Assembly (NCBI RefSeq): GCF_001028135.1
Contig: NZ_LDNM01000031.1
Coordinates: 1-64,000, forward strand
Source: Xenorhabdus griffiniae
GTDB lineage: Bacteria; Pseudomonadota; Gammaproteobacteria; Enterobacterales; Enterobacteriaceae
Length of the DNA: 64,000 nt
Reading direction: 5' to 3'
The notes below the pieces were generated by a model that saw only the letters and a list, made by a program, of their open reading frames with translations, ran no database searches and was not told the origin of the DNA. Both the position numbers and the translations under genes were made by a program. This document shows positions 57,001 to 64,000 of the stretch, one piece after another. How positions within the stretch are numbered: position 1 is the stretch's first letter; the number at the start of each line of letters is the position of its first letter.

Positions 57001-59343
57001 ATGAAGCTGATTCGGGGGCTTGCCCAATATTATGTAGATTTGATGATGAAGCTGGGGCTGGTGCGTTTTTCTATATTACTTGCATCAGCTTTAGTTATTC
57101 TTGCGATGGCGATGCAGATGGCGGTGACATTTGTACTGCATGGAGAAGTGCAGGGTATTGATTTAATTCGCTCCATTTTTTTTGGTTTGTTAATTACCCC
57201 CTGGGCGGTTTATTTTCTCTCTATCGTCGTAGAACAACTTGAAGAATCCCGCCAGCGGTTATCGAGTCTGGTCGCAAAACTTGAAGAAATGCGCCAGCGT
57301 GATGCGAAATTAAACCTGCAACTCAAAGAAAACATCGACCAATTGAACCAGGAGATTAGTGACAGGGAGAAGGCGGAAAAAGCCCATTTGGTTTTGTTGG
57401 ATAAACTCAAATTGGAAATGGAGCAGCGTGAAAAAACCCAGATTGAGCTTGAGCAGCAATCGGTGCTATTGCGTTCATTTCTGGATGCTTCCCCGGATCT
57501 GGTTTATTACCGCAATGAAGATAATGAATTTTCCGGTTGTAACAGGGCGATGGAATTGCTGACGGGCAAAAGCGAAAAACAGCTCATCGGCCTGACGCCG
57601 ACCGATGTTTACGATAAAGAAATTGCCAGCAAGGTGATGGAAACCGATGAAAAAGTATTTCGCCACAATGTATCCCTGACCTATGAGCAATGGTTAGTTT
57701 ACCCCGATGGACGTAAAGCCTGTTTTGAACTCAGGAAAGTCCCTTTTTATGATCGCGTTGGCAAGCGACATGGGTTAATGGGGTTTGGGCGCGATATAAC
57801 GGAGCGTAAACGCTATCAGGATGCATTGGAGAACGCCAGCAGGGATAAGACGACGTTTATCTCTACGATTAGCCATGAGCTTCGTACGCCTTTAAATGGC
57901 ATTGTGGGCTTGAGCCGAATTCTGATGGATACCGACTTAACCCCAGAACAATGTAAGTACCTGGAAACAATCCATGTCAGCGCTATTACATTGGGTAATA
58001 TTTTCAATGATATTATCGAGTTAGATAAAATTGAGCGTCGAAAAGTCCAACTTGATAACCAACCCGTTGATTTCACCGGCTTTATAACAGATTTAGAAAA
58101 TATTTCCGCTTTATTGGCGCAGCCGAAGGGCATTAAATTTGTTCTGGAGCCTGAACTGCCACTCCCCGCAAAAGTGCTGACTGATGGAACCCGTTTGCGC
58201 CAGATTTTGTGGAACCTGATTAGTAATGCCGTGAAATTTACGCCTGAAGGCGAAATTAAGGTTCGTATCTGGCGTGAAGCAGAAGAGGAACGCCTATTCT
58301 TTGAAGTGACGGATTCCGGCATTGGTATTCCTCTTGACGAGTTGGAAAAAATTTTTGCTATGTATTATCAGGTTAAAGACAGCGCTGGTGGGTGTCCTGC
58401 AACCGGAACGGGGATTGGCCTTGCTGTTTCGAAGCGTCTTGCCCTAAGCATGGGAGGGGACATTGTGGTGAAAAGTACGTCAGGCAAAGGTTCTTGCTTT
58501 ACCTTGTCTGTCGTGGCGCCAGCCATTGGTGAATACCCGGAAGGGAAGGCTGAACAGGATACTATGCCATTGCCAGCGCTCAATATCTTACTGGTAGAAG
58601 ATATTGAATTGAACGTCATTGTCGCCCGTTCTGTTCTGGAGAAATTGGGGAACAGTGTGGATGTTGCTATGAATGGCTATGATGCACTGGCCATGTTTGA
58701 TCCTGATGAATATGACTTAGTGTTACTGGATATCCAATTGCCGGATATGACGGGGCTGGATATTGCCCGTCAATTGCACCAGCGTTATTCCTCCCAATTC
58801 TTGCCCCCTTTGATCGCGCTGACGGCTAATGTATTAAAGGATAAAAAAGAATACCTTGATGCGGGCATGGATGATGTGCTCAATAAGCCGTTATCTGTCA
58901 AGGCGTTGACTGCCGTGATAGAAAAATATTGGGGCAAGGGTTCTGAATCTGACACTGCCTTAGTGGACGTTGAGCTTGTGACTCAGGATGAAGGACGGCT
59001 GGATACGGAGATGCTTAATCAATATATCGAATTGGTTGGGCCACAAATGATCACAGACAATCTGGTTATTTTTGAAACCATGATGCCAAATTATCTTGCT
59101 TTGCTGGACTCCAATATGACCGCCAGAGATCAAAAAGGCATTACGGAAGAGGCGCATAAAATCAAAGGTGCGGCGGGTTCAGTCGGGTTACGCCATTTGC
59201 AGCAATTAGCTCAACAGATTCAGTCACCGGATTTACCGGCGTGGTGGGATAATGTTCAGGAATGGGTGGATGAGTTAAAGTTAGAATGGAAGCAAGATAT
59301 AGAAATATTAAGAAATTGGTTATCAGGCGTTACAAAAAAATAA
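57001..59343 (+). CDS. arcB: Aerobic respiration control sensor kinase ArcB
   Basis: ArcB is the hybrid histidine kinase that senses quinone redox state and phosphorylates ArcA. The 780 residues comprise two membrane helices (about 23-45 and 58-78), a coiled linker with a leucine-rich zipper, a PAS domain (LDASPDLVYYRNEDNEFSG), the kinase domain with H292 in ISHELRTPLNGIVG, a receiver with D577 in VLLDIQLPDMTG, and a C-terminal HPt domain with H719 in AHKIKGAAGSVGL. All phospho-relay residues are present. Its last codons overlap the antisense 3' end of arcZ. Confidence 0.98.
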   Translation: MKLIRGLAQYYVDLMMKLGLVRFSILLASALVILAMAMQMAVTFVLHGEVQGIDLIRSIFFGLLITPWAVYFLSIVVEQLEESRQRLSSLVAKLEEMRQRDAKLNLQLKENIDQLNQEISDREKAEKAHLVLLDKLKLEMEQREKTQIELEQQSVLLRSFLDASPDLVYYRNEDNEFSGCNRAMELLTGKSEKQLIGLTPTDVYDKEIASKVMETDEKVFRHNVSLTYEQWLVYPDGRKACFELRKVPFYDRVGKRHGLMGFGRDITERKRYQDALENASRDKTTFISTISHELRTPLNGIVGLSRILMDTDLTPEQCKYLETIHVSAITLGNIFNDIIELDKIERRKVQLDNQPVDFTGFITDLENISALLAQPKGIKFVLEPELPLPAKVLTDGTRLRQILWNLISNAVKFTPEGEIKVRIWREAEEERLFFEVTDSGIGIPLDELEKIFAMYYQVKDSAGGCPATGTGIGLAVSKRLALSMGGDIVVKSTSGKGSCFTLSVVAPAIGEYPEGKAEQDTMPLPALNILLVEDIELNVIVARSVLEKLGNSVDVAMNGYDALAMFDPDEYDLVLLDIQLPDMTGLDIARQLHQRYSSQFLPPLIALTANVLKDKKEYLDAGMDDVLNKPLSVKALTAVIEKYWGKGSESDTALVDVELVTQDEGRLDTEMLNQYIELVGPQMITDNLVIFETMMPNYLALLDSNMTARDQKGITEEAHKIKGAAGSVGLRHLQQLAQQIQSPDLPAWWDNVQEWVDELKLEWKQDIEILRNWLSGVTKK

Positions 59344-59461
59344 CCCCAACCGAAGTTGGGGTGCGCTAATACTGCGCCAACACCAGGGAAATCTGTTTAC
59401 CCGCTTATCTGAGGTTTGTTTTCGATGCGAGTCATTAAAGGATTCTTTTACACAGAACACA
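59334..59461 (-). ncRNA. arcZ: Hfq-binding small RNA ArcZ
   Basis: This minus-strand RNA is recognised by its conserved 3' half. Positions 59395 down to 59363 read AGATTTCCCTGGTGTTGGCG and then CAGTATTAGCGC, matching my memory of E. coli ArcZ nearly base for base. The terminator stem ACCCCAAC-TTCG-GTTGGGGT (59343-59362) ends in a T-run antisense to the final codons of arcB. The location between arcB and elbB is the same as in E. coli. A -10 TATGTT is at 59468-59473 on the minus strand, placing the start near 59461. ArcZ activates rpoS and, in Photorhabdus/Xenorhabdus, is known to repress hexA and so affect natural-product synthesis. The 5' end is approximate. Confidence 0.88.
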
Positions 59462-59530
59462 AGTACCAACATAGCAAAGATAAGATTTTTTGTTACAAGA
59501 TTCATTAAAATCTGTGATGAAGATTGGTGT

Positions 59531-59550
59531 TTAACCCTCTAAGGGGTTAA
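59531..59550. promoter_or_regulatory. Hairpin upstream of elbB
   Basis: TTAACCC (59531-59537) pairs with GGGTTAA (59544-59550). It lies 30 nt before the elbB start and about 70 nt upstream of the arcZ start. It may be part of the elbB leader or an operator. Confidence 0.35.
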
Positions 59551-59579
59551 GCATTAATCTACTACAAAGGGAGAGAAAT

Positions 59580-60233
59580 ATGAAATCTGTTGCCATTATA
59601 TTCAGTGGATGTGGAGTGTACGATGGAAGTGAAATTCACGAATCAGTTCTCACTATGCTCTCTTTAAGCCGTCTTGGCGCCGAAATGTCTTTTTTTTCGC
59701 CTGATGAGATGCAACATCATGTTATTAACCACCTTAACGGGGAAGAGAAACAAGAAAGACGCTACATAATGGAAGAGTCGGCCCGTATAACACGGGGAAA
59801 TATACAACCTTTATCCAAAGTTAATATTGATGAGTTGGATGCGCTTATTATTCCTGGTGGGTTTGGCGCAGCCAAGAATTTATGTGATTTCGCATTTAAA
59901 GGATCGGATTGCGAAATAAATAAAGAATTGTTAAGTATAGTGCAAAATATGCACCGTCAAGGCAAGCCAATGGGGTTTATATGCATTGCGCCGGTTATGG
60001 TATCTAAAATATTAGGCAAACCGATAAAAGTCACCATCGGCAATGATCCAGAAACTGCGGCTCAAATAGCGAAGATGGGTGGGGTACATGTTGAGTGTCC
60101 GGTTGATGATATTGTCATTGATTTTGAAAACAAAATTGTAACAACGCCCGCTTATATGCTCGCAGAATCTTTGGCGCAGGCAGAAAAAGGAATTGATAAG
60201 TTGGTGAGAAAAATATTGGAAATGATTGAGTAA
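59580..60233 (+). CDS. elbB: Isoprenoid biosynthesis glyoxalase ElbB
   Basis: ElbB is a DJ-1/PfpI-family protein with weak glyoxalase activity that affects isoprenoid yields in E. coli. The 217 residues include an N-terminal [15 protein letters not shown], the family [19 protein letters not shown], and the nucleophile elbow [13 protein letters not shown] carrying the catalytic-type Cys. It precedes mtgA by 4 nt. Confidence 0.94.
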   Translation: MKSVAIIFSGCGVYDGSEIHESVLTMLSLSRLGAEMSFFSPDEMQHHVINHLNGEEKQERRYIMEESARITRGNIQPLSKVNIDELDALIIPGGFGAAKNLCDFAFKGSDCEINKELLSIVQNMHRQGKPMGFICIAPVMVSKILGKPIKVTIGNDPETAAQIAKMGGVHVECPVDDIVIDFENKIVTTPAYMLAESLAQAEKGIDKLVRKILEMIE

Positions 60234-60237
60234 TCGG

Positions 60238-60987
60238 ATGAGAAATCCTTTTTCAATATTGTGGCGCTGGCTGAAAAGAATTGTCGTGTCGATCACGGTT
60301 TTGTGGTTCGTTGCTGTAATTGCCTTTTCATTTTTGCCAGTGCCGTTTTCTATGGTGATGATAGAAAGACAAGTCACCGCCTTAATATCAATTAATTTGT
60401 CTTATATTTCTCGTTCCTCATGGAGGGATCAGGATCACATTTCACCTTATATGACGTTAGCCGTTATTGCAGCGGAAGATCAAAAATTCCCAAAACATTG
60501 GGGATTTGATTTTGAGGCTATCGAAACTGCTATGGCGTATAACAAAAAATATGAGAAACGAATTCGGGGAGCATCGACAATTTCCCAGCAAGCAACCAAA
60601 AATTTATTTCTATGGGAAGGACGCAGTTGGGTAAGAAAAGGATTAGAAGCGGGAATGACTGCTGTACTTGAATTACTCTGGTCAAAGCAACGTATTTTAA
60701 CGGTCTATCTCAATATTGCTGAGTTCGGCAACGGTATTTTCGGCGTTGAGGAAGCGGCCCAACATTACTTTGGCAAGCCGGCCTGCCGATTGACAGCTAC
60801 CGAATCCGCATTGCTTGCTGCTGTATTGCCAAACCCTCATCGTTATAAAGTGCATACGCCTTCCAGGTATGTATTACAACGCCAGCAATGGATCTTGCGA
60901 CAAATGCAGTTAATGGGAGGCGTGAATTACTTAAAGCAAAATAAGTTAGGATGGGCGTTGAATACATGTGGGGCTGGGCGGCATTGA
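60238..60987 (+). CDS. mtgA: Monofunctional peptidoglycan glycosyltransferase MtgA
   Basis: MtgA polymerises lipid II into glycan strands without a transpeptidase domain. The ATG at 60238 gives [20 protein letters not shown]; an upstream in-frame TTG inside elbB is unlikely. A single membrane helix is followed by the GT51 motifs [14 protein letters not shown] (catalytic Glu), [20 protein letters not shown] and [20 protein letters not shown]. The 249 residues are of normal length. Confidence 0.96.
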   Translation: MRNPFSILWRWLKRIVVSITVLWFVAVIAFSFLPVPFSMVMIERQVTALISINLSYISRSSWRDQDHISPYMTLAVIAAEDQKFPKHWGFDFEAIETAMAYNKKYEKRIRGASTISQQATKNLFLWEGRSWVRKGLEAGMTAVLELLWSKQRILTVYLNIAEFGNGIFGVEEAAQHYFGKPACRLTATESALLAAVLPNPHRYKVHTPSRYVLQRQQWILRQMQLMGGVNYLKQNKLGWALNTCGAGRH

Positions 60988-61008
60988 TTAATGCCGCCTT
61001 GATGGTTT

Positions 61009-61584
61009 TCAGTTGAGGTAGGTAAATGCTGTTGTCACCCGTTTTACGCCGCTAGTTTCGCTGGCGATTTTTGCAGCCGCAGCTCCCTCTTGTTGCGTGA
61101 CAATGCCAAACAAAAAGACTTCACCATCCTCTGTCACCACTTTGATGCTGGATGATCTCACCGCATCACTGGTTAAAATTTGGGAACGCACTTTGGTCGT
61201 CAACCAGGCATCAGCGGAGGCCGTCGCCAATGTCACGGGACTGGCTTGACGGATCTCGTTATATACCACATCAGTACCTTCAACCTTTGCCGCAATCTGT
61301 TTTGCCCGTTCAGCCAGAGTCGTATTGGGGCTTTGTCCGGTTAAAAGGATCTTGCCTTGATACACAGTCACTGACACACGGGCTTGTGCCTTAATTTGTG
61401 GATCCTTGCTGATGGCATTGCTGACACGGGCTTCCAGCGTGGTATCGTCTACTTGCTGCCCAATAGTTCGCGGATCTGAACCTGCTTTTGTGGCAATCGC
61501 CGCAGAACCTACGACGGCGGCACCAATACACCCTTGTAATAGTATTGCACTGAAACAGACCAATAATAGAGAAAATAACCGCAT
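61009..61584 (-). CDS. dolP: Division and outer-membrane stress lipoprotein DolP
   Basis: DolP (YraP) is an outer-membrane lipoprotein that binds anionic phospholipids and supports the BAM complex. The ATG at 61584 has an AGGAG site 8 nt upstream and gives 191 residues, as in E. coli. The lipobox ILLQGC places the lipidated Cys near residue 19. Two BON domains follow (DDTTLEARVSNAISKDPQIK and DAWLTTKVRSQILTSDAVRS). It lies 10 nt after diaA. Confidence 0.95.
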   Translation of the reverse strand: MRLFSLLLVCFSAILLQGCIGAAVVGSAAIATKAGSDPRTIGQQVDDTTLEARVSNAISKDPQIKAQARVSVTVYQGKILLTGQSPNTTLAERAKQIAAKVEGTDVVYNEIRQASPVTLATASADAWLTTKVRSQILTSDAVRSSSIKVVTEDGEVFLFGIVTQQEGAAAAKIASETSGVKRVTTAFTYLN

Positions 61585-61594
61585 TAGCTGGCTC

Positions 61595-62185
61595 CTATTC
61601 ATCCTGATGAGGGAATAACGTGTTGTCGATTAAGTCGCACAGGCAGTTGATTGTCAACATATGAACTTCCTGGATCCTGACGCTGTGATGTGAAGGAATA
61701 CGTATCTCAACATCCTGAGGGCCTAGTAAACCCGCTAATTCACCGCCATCGTAACCTGTCAGCGCGACGATTGTCATATCACGGGTTACAGCGGCTTCCA
61801 CCGCTTTGATAATATCCCGGCTGTTTCCATGTGTAGAAATAGCCAAGAGGACATCCCCTGGTTGTCCCAGTGCCCTGACTTGTTTGGCATAGATTTCATC
61901 AGGCTGTTTACTGTTGGCAATCGCAGTGATCACCACATTGTCAGTATTCAGTGACAGAGCTGGCAGACTTGGCCTATCTGTTTCAAATCGATTGATCATG
62001 CTGGCGGTAAAACGCTGCGCCGTTGCAGCAGAGCCACCATTACCACAGCAAAGAATTTTGTTGCCGTTCAGTAGTGATTGAACCATCATCATCGCGGCGC
62101 GCGATATTGCGTCAGGTAATGCTTCTGCTGCCGCGATCTGAGTTTGAATACTTTCAGTAAAGCAGACTTTAATTCTATCCAGCAC
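61595..62185 (-). CDS. diaA: DnaA initiator-associating protein DiaA
   Basis: DiaA binds DnaA and promotes timely initiation at oriC. The 196 residues form a SIS domain related to sedoheptulose-7-phosphate isomerase GmhA. Near-identity to E. coli DiaA is visible in [20 protein letters not shown], the [14 protein letters not shown] loop and [20 protein letters not shown]. It is part of the lpoA-yraN-diaA-dolP group. Confidence 0.97.
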   Translation of the reverse strand: MLDRIKVCFTESIQTQIAAAEALPDAISRAAMMMVQSLLNGNKILCCGNGGSAATAQRFTASMINRFETDRPSLPALSLNTDNVVITAIANSKQPDEIYAKQVRALGQPGDVLLAISTHGNSRDIIKAVEAAVTRDMTIVALTGYDGGELAGLLGPQDVEIRIPSHHSVRIQEVHMLTINCLCDLIDNTLFPHQDE

Positions 62186-62239
62186 GTTATGACCTATGTA
62201 TATTGGAATTATTTGTTTAGTGAGAAAATTGAGAATCTA

Positions 62240-62620
62240 TTAAAATGGGCTCTCATTCAGGTTGAAGGCATTTTTCAGCCATTCAAATTTCTGTCCTGTT
62301 ATTGCACAAACATCGAAACGGCAGGATGCCGTTTCCAGACATTCATTGCGTTGAGACAGCCAGACAGCAGCCGTATATAATATCTTCCTACGCTTACTTT
62401 GAGTAATTGTAGCAATGGCACCACCATATTGTGCATTTTTGCGGAAACGGACTTCAACGAATATCCATGTATGCCTGTCACGCATAATCAGATCGATTTC
62501 CCCGCCCCGAATTCTCACATTCTCAGCAACAAAGACAAGCCCCTGTTTTTGCAAAAACAGTTTAGCCTGCTGTTCATAATGGTGCCCCAGCGCGTAGTGA
62601 TTGCCTGTTGGTTTTTTCAT
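62240..62620 (-). CDS. yraN: UPF0102 protein YraN
   Basis: YraN is a small protein with an endonuclease-like fold (PD-(D/E)xK-type) of unproven function. The ATG at 62620 gives MKKPTGNHYALGHHYEQQAK and 126 residues; the longer frame overlaps lpoA. The putative active-site strand is RGGEIDLIMRDRHTWIFVEV. It lies 25 nt after lpoA on the same strand. Confidence 0.92.
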   Translation of the reverse strand: MKKPTGNHYALGHHYEQQAKLFLQKQGLVFVAENVRIRGGEIDLIMRDRHTWIFVEVRFRKNAQYGGAIATITQSKRRKILYTAAVWLSQRNECLETASCRFDVCAITGQKFEWLKNAFNLNESPF

Positions 62621-62645
62621 CCTGAAATGACCACGATGCCTGTAA

Positions 62646-64000
62646 TCACAGAGAACCATGCACTGCATTGGAATCAGTGTTATTGCTGCTCTCTATATTA
62701 TTGGTATTTCCTGCGTTATCGAGACCTTTTGTGTTATTTATATTTTCGGTGTTATTGGTATTTTCGAGGCTTATGCGACCATTATTGAATTGCATCCAGG
62801 GCAATTGACGCAAGATAGTGCAGTTATCCGTCACGGATAGTTCTCCCGAAGCGCCGTTCAGGTGAAACCCCATTTCTTGTTGCATTTGCGTAAATTGATT
62901 GGCTAGCGACCATGCATCAATTCCCATAGCATAGAGACGCATCAGGGAATAATCATTGGTGAATTTTTTGGCTGCTTGCTGCATTAAGGGCACGTTTGTG
63001 CCGGTCAGCAACGGGATGTCACTAAACTGCATGCCATCCATTTCCAGACGAAAATCAGGGCCTGAATCTGATTTATTACTGCGTGAGCTGGCATAAAGAG
63101 CTGGCTTTTTACGGGAACTGATCGCCATATCGAGCATGGGCTTGATCGTGGTCAGTTCGCTTGTGGTTGCAACAATATAAACGGCATCGACAGGCTCTGT
63201 GGCAGAATTTGTGGACACAACCGGTGTACCTGACAAGCGAATGCCAATACCACGATTCATGGATTTCCTCATTTCATCCAGCGTGCCAAAAGATTGCTGC
63301 AATACCGTATGACCGCCCAGTTTTTGCCATTCTTGTGCAAAAGCTTTTGCAACCCGTGAGCCTAATTCAGTGCGGGGTATCAACACCAAAGGGCTGTGTT
63401 TTTGCTGCTGCCAGAGATGCATGGCCGCATTTTTTGCCTCATCTTCTGGGGAGAGTGAGAAATAACAGATATTCGGGCGTCTTTGTGGCATATCGAGTTC
63501 ATTGAGCGCCAGAATATTCAGTGGCGTTTCAATTTGAGCCAATTGTTCCACATTCGGTTTCAGTAATGGCCCAACCACCAGAGTGACACCATCTTGTTTA
63601 GCCTGCTCCAGCAGTTCGGTAAGAGGCTGGCTGTTGGTATCATAGATTTTTACGGTCAGATCATTAACAGGCACATCATTTATCACACCCATATCTGGTT
63701 CAGTTGTGGCAACATCAGTATTCCCTGAATTTGCAGCGCTGGCATTTGCCGGCAATGGTGATTCTGGTAATGATGGCTTTGGTAGCCCTTTTTGAGCATC
63801 AAGGAAACCCTGGCGGATGGCGTCCCCAAATATTTTGGCCTGGCCGCTCAATGGCAGAAATAACCCCATTGTGGCATGGCTGTTTTTAGTTTCCTGCAAC
63901 ATTTGTTGCAGGGCTGTGGGTAAACTGTGTGCAGCGGGGTTGTCTGGATAACGGATTTGCCAATCGTGAATAGCGAGTCGCAGTTTATCGAGATCCTGTT
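62646..64000 (-). CDS. lpoA: Penicillin-binding protein activator LpoA, C-terminal part
   Basis: LpoA is an outer-membrane lipoprotein that activates PBP1A. The frame continues past the right edge of the window, so the N-terminus (lipobox and TPR-like domain) is not seen. The visible C-terminal domain has a periplasmic-binding-protein fold: TMGLFLPLSGQAKIFGDAIR, LVVGPLLKPNVEQL, YASSRSNKSDSGPDFRLEMDG and NCTILRQLPWMQFNNGRI. The last 40 or so residues are an Asn/Thr-rich repeat tail (NTNNTENINNTKG) not typical of E. coli LpoA. The stop codon precedes yraN by 25 nt. Confidence 0.93.
   Translation of the reverse strand, partial: QDLDKLRLAIHDWQIRYPDNPAAHSLPTALQQMLQETKNSHATMGLFLPLSGQAKIFGDAIRQGFLDAQKGLPKPSLPESPLPANASAANSGNTDVATTEPDMGVINDVPVNDLTVKIYDTNSQPLTELLEQAKQDGVTLVVGPLLKPNVEQLAQIETPLNILALNELDMPQRRPNICYFSLSPEDEAKNAAMHLWQQQKHSPLVLIPRTELGSRVAKAFAQEWQKLGGHTVLQQSFGTLDEMRKSMNRGIGIRLSGTPVVSTNSATEPVDAVYIVATTSELTTIKPMLDMAISSRKKPALYASSRSNKSDSGPDFRLEMDGMQFSDIPLLTGTNVPLMQQAAKKFTNDYSLMRLYAMGIDAWSLANQFTQMQQEMGFHLNGASGELSVTDNCTILRQLPWMQFNNGRISLENTNNTENINNTKGLDNAGNTNNIESSNNTDSNAVHGSL

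Noticed and set aside
59323-59505. 60-codon minus-strand open frame with a hydrophobic start, resembling a type I toxin
   Set aside because: It lies over arcZ. The downstream conserved bases match the small RNA and its terminator, and the frame runs through the terminator stem. Treated as a chance frame.

Overview
The window is a chromosomal segment of a gamma-proteobacterium of the order Enterobacterales. Gene content, gene order and protein similarity fit the Morganellaceae, most likely Xenorhabdus or Photorhabdus (family recognition from memory, no search run). Moderate GC, AT-rich intergenic DNA and scattered short palindromic repeats agree with this. No rRNA, tRNA, CRISPR array or complete insertion sequence was seen.

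Layout. 1-2650 is accessory DNA: a fused remnant of two phage head genes, an AT-rich gene of unknown function, a strongly folded intergenic element (1964-2125) that looks like an unassigned structured RNA, and a Ner/Nlp-type regulator. 2678-10385 (minus strand) is the fis-dusB, prmA, panF-yhdT, accC-accB, aroQ, acuI block. 10950-21934 (plus) is mreBCD-maf-rng-yhdP-nitrilase-tldD, followed by darP (minus), pmbA/tldE (plus) and rnk (minus). 25012-28813 (minus) is a second accessory stretch: a secreted broad-specificity amino-acid racemase, a flavin monooxygenase and a divergent class III nucleotide-cyclase homologue. 29069-36996 (minus) is npr-rapZ-ptsN-(hpf remnant)-rpoN-lptB-lptA-lptC-kdsC-kdsD-calX. 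37223-42069 (plus) is mlaFEDCB-ibaG-murA. 42146-45374 (minus) is degS-degQ-zapG. 45726-49498 (plus) is zapE, rplM-rpsI and sspA-sspB. 50443-56329 (minus) is gltBD. 57001-60987 (plus) is arcB, elbB and mtgA, with the small RNA ArcZ on the opposite strand after arcB. 61009-64000 (minus) is dolP, diaA, yraN and the 3' part of lpoA.

The window is dominated by envelope biogenesis. MreBCD, MurA, MtgA and LpoA build peptidoglycan. LptABC and KdsCD supply and export lipopolysaccharide. MlaBCDEF, YhdP and DolP maintain outer-membrane lipids, and DegS/DegQ police envelope proteins. Regulation of nitrogen and redox state is also represented (RpoN, NPr, PtsN, RapZ, GltBD, ArcB, ArcZ).

The most unusual points are: (i) hpf, the ribosome hibernation factor gene, is reduced to a 23-codon scrap that keeps its start signals and last codons; (ii) the folded RNA-like element upstream of the Nlp-type regulator; (iii) an orphan cyclase homologue with altered catalytic residues behind a perfect palindrome, followed by a monooxygenase; (iv) a clear arcZ gene; (v) no csrD between acuI and mreB; (vi) a run of ten G in mreC; and (vii) tandem duplications at the end of kdsD and after murA.
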